Assembly (NCBI GenBank): GCA_002297545.1
Contig: DBLZ01000067.1
Location: 1 to 19,603 of the forward strand
DNA from: Prevotellaceae bacterium UBA711
GTDB taxonomy: Bacteria > Bacteroidota > Bacteroidia > Bacteroidales > Bacteroidaceae
Length of the DNA stretch: 19,603 bases
Direction: 5' to 3'
Shown here: positions 8,351 through 14,748 of the stretch, piece by piece
Numbering within the stretch: the stretch's first letter is position 1
How the letters are laid out: every line of letters begins with the position of its first letter
The notes under the pieces: model-generated
The model's input: only the letters and a program-made list of their open reading frames with translations
What the model was told of the DNA's origin: nothing
Database searches by the model: none
Position numbers and translations under genes: made by a program

Positions 8351-8382
8351 CAAAGGTAGTACTCTTTTACCTATTTTGCAAA
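8351..8382 (-). promoter_or_regulatory. Bacteroidetes-type promoter of the kinase-PorZ-Wzi operon
   Basis: Read on the minus strand, TTTG (8382-8379) is followed after exactly 20 nt by TACCTTTG (8358-8351). This is a full match to the Bacteroidetes housekeeping promoter (TTTG, N19-21, TAnnTTTG). Transcription would start near 8344 and leave a leader of about 105 nt before the kinase ATG at 8239. It is the only consensus promoter I see for the four minus-strand genes. Confidence 0.75.
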
Positions 8383-8451
8383 TAATCCATGCAATTACGC
8401 CACAAAAGCACAAAAAACAATCATGCTCGAGTGCCGTATGTTTTTTTTTTG

Positions 8452-8460
8452 TATCTTTGC
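8452..8460 (+). promoter_or_regulatory. Probable -7 element upstream of the sugar-transferase relative
   Basis: TATCTTTGC matches the Bacteroidetes -7 box TAnnTTTG and sits 33 nt before the ATG at 8493, directly after a run of ten T's (8441-8450). No TTTG is found at the expected -33 distance, so this may be a weaker or activator-dependent promoter. It is divergent from the operon promoter at 8351-8382. Because no other -7 box is visible before 9163 or 9790, it may also serve the downstream division/RNase Y genes. Confidence 0.5.
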
Positions 8461-8492
8461 GAAATAATAAAGCATCTACGAAGAACACACAC

Positions 8493-9071
8493 ATGTCTCA
8501 CAAACGACTGACTTGGGCTTGCGATTTCATTATCCTGAATGCCTTTTGCATTACCACACTGCAAGTATGGCTTGCGGGCATGAGTTGGCTATGGAGTTTG
8601 TCGTTAATAAACTTCGTTGCTGTAGTTGCCCTGCGGCAAATGCTTATGAGCTCTCTGCAAATACCGGGAATGGTCAGCCCACTCAACCGAGGAATCAAAC
8701 GGGCTGTGGACATATTGATATCCATCACATTCCTCGTAACGCTGTTCCCCGTCATAATTGTCTTCCAGGCTATCATCATCAAAAGCAACAAGCGTTACAG
8801 AGGTCCCCTATTTACTGCAAAAGAGATCTGGGTGGACCAAGACAAATGTTTCACCAGCGTCATCTTCAGCCACTGCCAATACAACGGTGGCATTAGTATC
8901 GGAATGACACCGTTGGCTATGCACCTGCTCACCGGAAAGATATCTTTAAGCGACATCACATCACTGTCCATAAAGGACATAGCAGCAAGGTCTTCAGAGC
9001 AAAAACATGAGGAGCAGCAAAACACTCTCACACAGAAAAGCGACGCCCTTACACAAGAAAGCGACAATTGA
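8493..9071 (+). CDS. Truncated relative of polyprenyl-phosphate sugar-1-phosphate transferase, catalytic segment missing
   Basis: A 192-residue membrane protein. Residues 9-27 and about 33-50 are hydrophobic. Residues 67-109 (RGIKRAVDILIS, then a hydrophobic helix ending in FPVIIVFQAIIIKSN and RGPLF) closely resemble the membrane hairpin entry of WcaJ/PglC-type initiating transferases. Residues 139-155 (TPLAMHLLTGKISLSD) resemble their later block (LP-x-x-W-N-V-L-x-G-x-M-S). What normally lies between, the K-F-R-S-M block and the Asp-Glu catalytic pair, is absent or replaced by about 25 unrelated residues, and the G-P-R-P loop is lost. The tail is polar (KSDALTQESDN). The frame is intact, so it is a short divergent protein rather than an obvious pseudogene. 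The ATG at 8493 was chosen because the upstream extension is low-complexity and crosses the -7 box. It probably lacks transferase activity and may have a scaffold role. Confidence 0.65.
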   Translation: MSHKRLTWACDFIILNAFCITTLQVWLAGMSWLWSLSLINFVAVVALRQMLMSSLQIPGMVSPLNRGIKRAVDILISITFLVTLFPVIIVFQAIIIKSNKRYRGPLFTAKEIWVDQDKCFTSVIFSHCQYNGGISIGMTPLAMHLLTGKISLSDITSLSIKDIAARSSEQKHEEQQNTLTQKSDALTQESDN

Positions 9072-9162
9072 CTTATGCTTCAATGTAGCGCACCACATGG
9101 TTTCCCTCCACAAGTAACAAATACAATACCACACGGCTCCATAAAACATACCTAAATATATA

Positions 9163-9783
9163 ATGAACATATTCAAGAAAGCATTTCGCAAGAAATCCGA
9201 AGAGACAGTAGGAGGCATTGAGGACTTTATGCTACTTATACGAGTGTACTACCAAGCGGCAATCGCTGCCCAAATAGGAATAAACAATTTGGCCGCACTA
9301 CCCGACCTGAGGATTTTCAAGCAAACCTATCATGTCGTTACACTGAACAACAAGTTGGGACTTGCCGAGAAGAAGCAATGCAAAAAGATGCTGCAAGGCA
9401 TCTACAACATGAGCGATGACTTCTTTAAAGAAATAGACTCAAGTATAAAGAAACGTTGTCGCACGATGCAGGACGTACAGCGTTACCTGTTGCTCTTCCA
9501 GGGCTTCACACAAGAGCTGATGATGCTTATGGGCAACCTCATGCAATGGAAGTTCCGTTTGCCCGCTTTCTTCCACAAGGTACTACGTAAGATGGTAGAG
9601 AAGCAAGTGCATGAAATCGCAACGCGAACGGACTGGAAAGATGACGGTGTGCGCCGTGCCTGCGTCTCCGTACGCAAATATCAAGCCTCTTTGGAATACA
9701 GCGAAGCATGGATGACAGAGTACGTGCACACAACCGTCATGCTGGCCAAAAAGGAAAAAAGACCACAAAACCCGGAACAATAG
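9163..9783 (+). CDS. Conserved-looking protein of unknown function (206 aa)
   Basis: I do not recognise a named family. The 206-residue product begins MNIFKKAFRKKSEE, is rich in Lys, Met, Leu and aromatic residues, and appears almost entirely helical. It has no signal peptide, no clear membrane span and no enzyme motif. Residues 20-47 could form an amphipathic helix, and a Met-rich stretch (ELMMLMGNLMQWKFRLP, about 118-134) might bind a membrane or partner. The end is basic (KKEKRPQNPEQ). It is followed 6 nt later by the coiled-coil gene and then zapA and rny on the same strand, so it is probably co-transcribed with division and RNA-decay genes. No promoter box is seen in the 91 nt before it. 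Function is not assigned. Confidence 0.7.
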   Translation: MNIFKKAFRKKSEETVGGIEDFMLLIRVYYQAAIAAQIGINNLAALPDLRIFKQTYHVVTLNNKLGLAEKKQCKKMLQGIYNMSDDFFKEIDSSIKKRCRTMQDVQRYLLLFQGFTQELMMLMGNLMQWKFRLPAFFHKVLRKMVEKQVHEIATRTDWKDDGVRRACVSVRKYQASLEYSEAWMTEYVHTTVMLAKKEKRPQNPEQ

Positions 9784-9789
9784 AAAGAC

Positions 9790-10089
9790 ATGAATCAGGA
9801 TGTCACCTCTCTAATATCACGCTTGGAGACCCGAACTCACCAGCTAATGCTGCAATACGACAATCTGCAGCAACAACTGAAGGAGACCGAGCAAAAACTT
9901 GCCGAGCAGCAAGAATACAGCCGGGCCTTGGAGGAAGAGAACCATGAATTAGAGGAAAAGTACGCCCGGCTGAAGATGGCGCGTCTGGTGGACATGGCTG
10001 ATGACGATGATTTGAGAACCACACGCAAGCGTATAAACAAGATGATTGCTTCGGTTGACAAATGCTTGGCCACACTGAAGGTACAGTAA
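9790..10089 (+). CDS. Small coiled-coil protein upstream of zapA (ZapB-like by position)
   Basis: A 99-residue cytoplasmic protein. Residues 5-62 form a continuous heptad-type coiled coil rich in Gln, Glu and Leu (LQQQLKETEQKLAEQQ, EEENHELEEKYARLK). A short acidic break follows (ADDDD, 70-74), then a helical C-terminal part (RKRINKMIASVDKCLATLK). Size and build resemble the ZapB class of ZapA partners, and coiled-coil proteins of this kind are common directly before zapA in Bacteroidetes. Sequence alone cannot prove homology. It is spaced 6 nt from the preceding gene and 83 nt from zapA. The likely role is to bridge or position the ZapA/FtsZ ring. This is inferred from context. Confidence 0.75.
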   Translation: MNQDVTSLISRLETRTHQLMLQYDNLQQQLKETEQKLAEQQEYSRALEEENHELEEKYARLKMARLVDMADDDDLRTTRKRINKMIASVDKCLATLKVQ

Positions 10090-10172
10090 CCAACCAATGC
10101 CTGACAACGCCAACAAGCCACCGGTTGCACAAGCCAAGACACAAGCAATCAGTCTGAAGACGCCATATTACA

Positions 10173-10466
10173 ATGGACGACAAACAAAATATCACCATAC
10201 GTTTCGGCTCCTGTGACATTCCTATGACTGTCCGCCGCAAAGATGAGCATCTGTATCGCAAAGCAGAGGAGCTGATGAAGAAACGGTATGCCTTCTACAC
10301 CGACACCTACAAGGGACAAGACAAGGAACGCTACCTGATACTGACCATGCTGGACATTGCGGTGCAATTGCAATACATACAAGAATCAAGCAAAGGCAAC
10401 GACAGCTTGCTTTTCGACAGGCTGCAGCCTCTGATAGAAGAGCTTGAAAGGAAGCTAAGCAAATAA
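10173..10466 (+). CDS. zapA: Cell division protein ZapA
   Basis: A 97-residue protein with the ZapA layout: an N-terminal beta-rich head (ITIRFGSCDIPMTVRRKDEH, residues 6-25) with the usual 'YRKAEELMKKR' helix, then a helix with the conserved MLDIAVQLQYIQ core (about 59-70) and a charged tail (EELERKLSK) that forms the dimer/tetramer stalk. ZapA binds FtsZ filaments and bundles them at the Z-ring in the cytoplasm. The length is normal for the family. It follows the coiled-coil gene and precedes ribonuclease Y, a common order in Bacteroidetes. No separate promoter is seen, so co-transcription with the upstream gene is likely. Confidence 0.88.
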   Translation: MDDKQNITIRFGSCDIPMTVRRKDEHLYRKAEELMKKRYAFYTDTYKGQDKERYLILTMLDIAVQLQYIQESSKGNDSLLFDRLQPLIEELERKLSK

Positions 10467-10622
10467 GGCCTACCCCAATGCCCGCCTCATAGCCAGACAA
10501 GCACAACAATCCCGCATGAGGTTGCCACACAGACATGCAAACGGCACGCAAGCACACACGTCCCACAGCATATCACACCGACAAAGAATTACTCTATACA
10601 TTATTTATATATAATTATCAAC

Positions 10623-12170
10623 ATGACCGAAATAATTATTGGAATCGCCTGCGGCATTTCCATCATCATAGTATGGTGGGGCGTATGGTATTTCGTGGTA
10701 ATACCACAGAAGCAACAAAAGATGGAGGCAGAAATCCAAAAGGAAGCCGAAGTCCTGAAACAGAAGAAGCTCCTTGAGGTGAAGGAGAAGTTCCTGTCCA
10801 AGAAGAACGAACTGGACAAGGAGATCCACCAGCGCAACCAACAGTTGCAACAGGCGGAAAACCGCAACAAGCAACGAGAGCTGACACTGAACCAGCGCCA
10901 AGACGAGATAAACCGTCGCAAGCAGGAGACAGAGAACATGCGCGCCAAATTGGAAGGTCATCAGGCTCTCCTCGAGAAGAAAGAAGAGGAACTGGACGCA
11001 CGTCAGTCCGATCTCGTCAATCAGGAGAGGACCAAGCTGGAGGAATTGTCCGGACTCTCTGCCGAGGAAGCAAAGCAGCAGTTGGTAGAATCCCTCAAGG
11101 ATGAAGCACGTACCAATGCTCAGGCATACATTAACGAGATTATGGATGAGGCCAAGATCAACGCCAACAAGGAGGCCAAGCGTATCATCATCCAGAGCAT
11201 TCAGCGTGTGGCAACCGAAACAGCGGTCGAGAATAGCGTGACAATCTTCCATATTGACAACGACGAAGTCAAGGGCCGCATCATCGGTCGCGAGGGCCGC
11301 AATATCCGCGCCCTGGAGAATGCCACCGGTGTGGAAATCGTTGTGGACGACACCCCCGAGGCCATCGTAATCAGCGCATTTGACCCCGTGCGCCGCGAGA
11401 TATGCCGTTTGGCGCTGCACCAACTGGTGTCCGACGGCCGCATCCACCCGGCACGTATCGAAGAGGTTGTAGCAAAGGTCAAGAAGCAAGTAGACGAAGA
11501 AGTCCTTGAGACCGGCAAACGCACAACGATAGACCTCGGCGTCCATGGCCTGCATCCCGAACTCATACGCATCATAGGCAAGATGAAGTACCGTAGCTCA
11601 TACGGTCAAAACCTGCTCCAGCACGCACGTGAAACCGCCAACCTCTGTGCCGTCATGGCCAGCGAGCTTGGCCTGAACCCCAAGAAAGCCAAGCGTGCAG
11701 GTCTGCTGCATGATATAGGCAAGGTGCCTGATGAGGAACCCGAGATGCCACATGCACTCTATGGCGCCAAACTGGCCGAAAAGTACAAGGAGAAGCCCGA
11801 CATCTGCAATGCTATCGGAGCACACCACGAAGAGATGGAGATGACATCACTCATCGCCCCCATCGTGCAAGTCTGCGACGCCATCAGCGGGGCACGCCCC
11901 GGAGCACGTCGCGAGATCGTGGAGGCCTATATCAAGCGTCTGAAAGACCTGGAAGACATAGCCATGTCCTATCCCGGCGTCACCAAGACCTATGCCATAC
12001 AGGCAGGTCGCGAGTTGCGCGTCATCGTGGGCGCAGACAAGATAGATGACAAGCAGACCGAGAAACTTTCCGGCGAGATAGCCACACGCATCCAGAACGA
12101 GATGACCTATCCCGGTCAGGTAAAGATTACGGTCATACGCGAGACCCGATCAGTAGCTTACGCAAAATAA
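10623..12170 (+). CDS. rny: Ribonuclease Y
   Basis: A 515-residue membrane-anchored endoribonuclease that starts mRNA decay. Domains in order: TM helix at residues 4-26; a long charged coiled coil at about 30-165; a KH RNA-binding domain with the GRIIGREGRNIRALE signature (218-232); an HD metal-dependent phosphohydrolase domain with LLHDIGK (His363, Asp364), PHALYGAKLA and GAHHEE (His401, His402); then the conserved C-terminal domain ending in TYPGQVKITVIRETRSVAYAK. Length and all motifs are normal, so it should be active. It follows zapA after a 156-nt AT-rich-ended gap and ends 5 nt before the HAD gene, so those two are translationally close. The ATG at 10623 directly precedes the membrane helix. 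Confidence 0.97.
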   Translation: MTEIIIGIACGISIIIVWWGVWYFVVIPQKQQKMEAEIQKEAEVLKQKKLLEVKEKFLSKKNELDKEIHQRNQQLQQAENRNKQRELTLNQRQDEINRRKQETENMRAKLEGHQALLEKKEEELDARQSDLVNQERTKLEELSGLSAEEAKQQLVESLKDEARTNAQAYINEIMDEAKINANKEAKRIIIQSIQRVATETAVENSVTIFHIDNDEVKGRIIGREGRNIRALENATGVEIVVDDTPEAIVISAFDPVRREICRLALHQLVSDGRIHPARIEEVVAKVKKQVDEEVLETGKRTTIDLGVHGLHPELIRIIGKMKYRSSYGQNLLQHARETANLCAVMASELGLNPKKAKRAGLLHDIGKVPDEEPEMPHALYGAKLAEKYKEKPDICNAIGAHHEEMEMTSLIAPIVQVCDAISGARPGARREIVEAYIKRLKDLEDIAMSYPGVTKTYAIQAGRELRVIVGADKIDDKQTEKLSGEIATRIQNEMTYPGQVKITVIRETRSVAYAK

Positions 12171-12175
12171 AGACT

Positions 12176-12601
12176 ATGATTATTGCAGTAGATTTCGATG
12201 GCACCATTGTCAAACACGAGTATCCCAAGATAGGCAAAGAGATTCCCTTCGCCACACAGACGCTGAAGATGCTGATAGCCGAAGGACATCAGCTCATCCT
12301 GTGGTCCGTACGCGAAGGCAAGCTCCTGGACGAGGCACTGCAATGGTGCCGCGACAGAGGCGTGGAGTTCTATGCCGCCAACAAGGACTTTCCCGAGGAG
12401 ACATACTTTGGTGACAATGGCTTTTCGCGCAAGATAAAGGCGGATATGTGGATTGACGACCGCAACGTAGGCGGGCTGCCCGACTGGGGCACCATATACA
12501 GGATGATCAAGGAAAAAAAGACCTATGAGCAAATCCTGCACGAAGACATGCATTCAGACCCGTATGCATCAGCCCCCAAGCGCAAGTGGTGGCAATTCTG
12601 A
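12176..12601 (+). CDS. Small HAD-superfamily phosphatase-like protein (BT_0820 type)
   Basis: A 141-residue cytoplasmic protein with the haloacid dehalogenase signature: motif I DFDGT (Asp6 nucleophile, Asp8), motif II Ser44 in LILWSVREG, motif III Lys87 (RKIKAD) and motif IV WIDDRN (Asp94, Asp95). There is no cap domain, so it is a minimal HAD enzyme. The C-terminus is basic and aromatic (KRKWWQF). It resembles a conserved Bacteroides protein of known structure and unknown substrate (BT_0820), as I recall it. It starts 5 nt after the rny stop and is probably expressed with it. The substrate cannot be told from sequence. A GGCAAT/ATTGCC hairpin (12591-12606) spans its stop codon. Confidence 0.85.
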   Translation: MIIAVDFDGTIVKHEYPKIGKEIPFATQTLKMLIAEGHQLILWSVREGKLLDEALQWCRDRGVEFYAANKDFPEETYFGDNGFSRKIKADMWIDDRNVGGLPDWGTIYRMIKEKKTYEQILHEDMHSDPYASAPKRKWWQF

Positions 12602-12683
12602 TTGCCGGCAAACAACACGCAACAGTCCATCCTCCGGATACATCAAACACTCAGTATATAAACAAACACCAACAAGTCATATT

Positions 12684-13508
12684 ATGAAAAGAGCGCTGTT
12701 ACTGACCAAGTTCGTGCTGCCGATGATGATAGGCATGCTGTTTACGAGCTGCGTCAGCCAAAAGAAGCTGGTCTACTTCCAAGGGTCCGACCAGCTCTAT
12801 GCACAAGCCCAGAATATCGCCCAGCAATACGAGATGAGGATTAAGCCCGCAGACCAGATTTTGGTCAAGGTTACATGTCAGTCCGAGCCCGAGTTGCTAC
12901 GCGTTTTTGCGCAAGACGTCACCATGGGCCAGCTTGGCAACGTAAACTCCTACAACACGAGTGGAACATTGTCCAACGTCTACGGATACACCATCACCAA
13001 CCAAGGATACGTCATCCTTCCCGCCGTTGGCAAAGTGTACGTCAACAACATGACGTGCGACGAAGCCGCAGCCGCCATTGAAGCACAAGTAAAGGCTCAA
13101 GACCTGCTGGTAGACCCCGAGGTGACCGTACGTCTGCTCAATGCACGTGTTACCGTCGTAGGTGCGGTGAAATCGCCACGCACAGTCAACCTCACCAGCG
13201 AACGCAACACCATCATCGACGTCCTTGCCCAGTGTGGAGACCTGGATGCTTCATCACTCAGGCGAAACATAAAGCTGTTCAGGGAAACCAACGGCGTACG
13301 ACAGATGTATGTCCTGGACCTCACCGATGTCAACGTATTCACCAGCCCGGCATTCTATGTCCAGCAGAACGACATGATATACATAGAACCCAACAAGAGC
13401 CTCGGTGTCAAGAGCAGCGCATTCTACACCTTCCTGAGCGCAGGCGCCAGCATCCTCGGCCTCATCTCCAGCATTGTGGCTCTGGCTCTCAGCATCAAGA
13501 AAAGCTAA
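12684..13508 (+). CDS. Wza-like polysaccharide export lipoprotein
   Basis: A 274-residue precursor with a lipoprotein signal (MLFTSC, Cys23) followed by SQKKLVYFQG, typical of Bacteroidetes export proteins. Then come the poly-export domain (IKPADQILVKV to GYVILPAVGKVYVNNMTCDEAAAAIEA, about 48-135), a SLBB-type beta-grasp domain (RVTVVGAVKSPRTVNLTS, LAQCGDLDASSLRRNIKLFRE, about 150-230) and a C-terminal hydrophobic helix (SAFYTFLSAGASILGL onward, about 247-270). In E. coli the matching helix forms the pore through the outer membrane. The protein should form the outer part of the export channel that partners the kinase at 5726-8239, though it lies 4.4 kb away on the other strand. The ATG at 12684 was chosen over an in-frame ATG at 12525 that lies inside the HAD gene and lacks a signal peptide. 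Confidence 0.9.
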   Translation: MKRALLLTKFVLPMMIGMLFTSCVSQKKLVYFQGSDQLYAQAQNIAQQYEMRIKPADQILVKVTCQSEPELLRVFAQDVTMGQLGNVNSYNTSGTLSNVYGYTITNQGYVILPAVGKVYVNNMTCDEAAAAIEAQVKAQDLLVDPEVTVRLLNARVTVVGAVKSPRTVNLTSERNTIIDVLAQCGDLDASSLRRNIKLFRETNGVRQMYVLDLTDVNVFTSPAFYVQQNDMIYIEPNKSLGVKSSAFYTFLSAGASILGLISSIVALALSIKKS

Positions 13509-13557
13509 AAGGACAATACACATTACCCGTCAACAGCACATGAACGGTAACTGACAT

Positions 13558-13606
13558 ACGGCAAAAGCGGGACTGCCTTGGTGCGGTCTCGCTTTTGTCG
13601 TTTTTT
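13558..13606 (+). terminator. Strong intrinsic terminator after the Wza-like gene
   Basis: Nucleotides 13558-13576 pair with 13583-13601 to give a 19-bp stem (core GCAAAAGCG with CGCTTTTGT, a few G-U pairs) and a 6-nt loop, followed by a run of T's (13601-13606). It begins 50 nt past the stop codon and probably ends the transcript that carries the Wza-like gene. Confidence 0.9.
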
Positions 13607-13647
13607 ACTTAACACACAGGACACAACTTACCTAAACCACTAATACC

Positions 13648-14571
13648 ATGAAGAAAATCACCATTTTTTCCATCACGACCCTCCTGTTGGCATCATGTCA
13701 AGTAATAAATTTCGGAGAAGAAGAGGAGGAAAACTTCCCGGAGAAGGGAGAGAAGACCATGCACTTCCGGCTGACAACCTACAGCATGAGCAATCTCGAC
13801 GAGCAACCCAACAACGATAACGACGGTATAGTGGCAGACGGACGCAATGCCACACGGGCCACAGTACAGGACGCCACAGACCATCTCCTCCTTGGCATCT
13901 ACGACGCCAAGGGCAATCTCGTGGACACCATCGTCTACCAGAACAAGAACGACGCCACCCTACCCGCCTACGGAACCTTCACCCACACGCTCAAGTTCGG
14001 CAAGTACACCGTGCTGGCATTGGGCTGGAACGGTATGCAGAAATGCACTGTCCATCGCCCCGACAGCATATCCTTCAGTGAGGGATGGGCTCCGCACACA
14101 TTCCTGTGCCGCCAGAACGTTGTGGTAAGCGAATCATATTCCGACACACGTTCCCTCAGCCTCAAACGCTGTGTTGCCAAATTCACCATCACTCTGAAAG
14201 ACAAAGCCAAACCACAGGAGCTGAGCGACTTTGTATTCCGCTTCTCCGGAGCCGGAAGCGCGCTGAACAGCGAGACCAGGCATTGCGCACAGGAGAGCGA
14301 ATTTACACGCACCATCGCTGTCCCCGACCCCTCTAAAGCCAACGCCGTCACATCCTATTGCTTCCTGCCGGCCGACAGCGCGGGCATCTCCGTAAACATT
14401 GCGGCACACGATGCAGACGGCAACGTATTGGCAGAGAAGACCTTCGACGAAGTGCCCATGAAGATCAACTACGACACCAGATACTCGGGCTACTTCTTCG
14501 CCATAGGTTCCCTGAACGGCAACATTACGTTCGACACCACCTACGATGGCAAGATAGAGATGGACTTTTAG
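13648..14571 (+). CDS. FimB/Mfa2-like surface lipoprotein
   Basis: A 307-residue precursor with a lipoprotein signal (LLLASC, Cys17) followed by an acidic run (GEEEEEN) near the mature N-terminus, which may act as a surface-export signal of Bacteroidetes lipoproteins. The mature part has two beta-sandwich-like halves: LLLGIYDAKGNLVDTIVY and FGKYTVLALGWNG in the first; RCVAKFTITLKD, then KINYDTRYSGYFF and ITFDTTYDGKIEMDF in the second. This fits the FimB/Mfa2 family of fimbrial anchor/assembly lipoproteins, but no fimbrial stalk gene is adjacent, so the exact role is uncertain. It stands alone between the terminator at 13558-13606 and the inverted repeat at 14635-14682. No consensus promoter box is visible in the short upstream gap. 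Confidence 0.65.
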   Translation: MKKITIFSITTLLLASCQVINFGEEEEENFPEKGEKTMHFRLTTYSMSNLDEQPNNDNDGIVADGRNATRATVQDATDHLLLGIYDAKGNLVDTIVYQNKNDATLPAYGTFTHTLKFGKYTVLALGWNGMQKCTVHRPDSISFSEGWAPHTFLCRQNVVVSESYSDTRSLSLKRCVAKFTITLKDKAKPQELSDFVFRFSGAGSALNSETRHCAQESEFTRTIAVPDPSKANAVTSYCFLPADSAGISVNIAAHDADGNVLAEKTFDEVPMKINYDTRYSGYFFAIGSLNGNITFDTTYDGKIEMDF

Positions 14572-14634
14572 CCCTCGCCGTGGGAACCATGCCTCATGGC
14601 CAACGGTACAATGACCTGCTTGCCACGAGACGCA

Positions 14635-14682
14635 GCACGAATAAACCCGAATTTGCAGGTGCAAATTCGGGTTTATTCGTGC
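14635..14682. terminator. Perfect 22-bp inverted repeat between convergent genes
   Basis: The left arm 14635-14656 (GCACGAATAAACCCGAATTTGC) is written here only by its core, ATAAACCCGAATTTGC. Its exact complement occupies 14661-14682, with a 4-nt AGGT loop. It lies 63 nt past the Mfa2-like gene and 66 nt past the end of the YihY gene on the other strand, the position expected of a bidirectional terminator. Neither side has a T-run at the base, so termination would rely on the very stable hairpin. A mobile palindromic repeat is the alternative. Confidence 0.65.
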
Positions 14683-14705
14683 GCATATTCCGGTTGTTCA
14701 CGTTA

Positions 14706-14721
14706 TATATTCCGGAATATA
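14706..14721. repeat. 16-bp perfect palindrome TATATTCCGGAATATA
   Basis: A spacer-less palindrome lies 24 nt right of the 22-bp inverted repeat. The half-site ATATTCCGG also occurs just before it at about 14685-14693. It could be a second termination hairpin for the YihY gene or a binding site for a dimeric regulator. No function can be read from sequence. Confidence 0.55.
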
Positions 14722-14748
14722 CAGCCGCCGCCACACGGCACGTGCCTC

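Noticed and set aside
8322..8492. In-frame extension of the sugar-transferase relative
   Set aside because: The added residues are low-complexity, cross the T-run and the -7 box at 8452-8460, and would place the start upstream of the predicted transcription start.
10467..10622. A 6S RNA-like gene between zapA and rny
   Set aside because: In gammaproteobacteria ssrS follows zapA, so I looked. There is a short CCTCAT/ATGAGG pairing but no long bulged hairpin and no promoter or terminator, so a call is not supported.
10605..11555. Long open frame (316 codons) on the minus strand
   Set aside because: It is antisense to ribonuclease Y, which has full family motifs. The Leu/Phe/Cys-rich translation is the expected shadow of a Lys/Glu/Gln coiled coil.
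12525..12683. Earlier in-frame ATG for the Wza-like gene
   Set aside because: It lies inside the HAD gene, has no signal-peptide character, and would move the clear lipobox away from the N-terminus.
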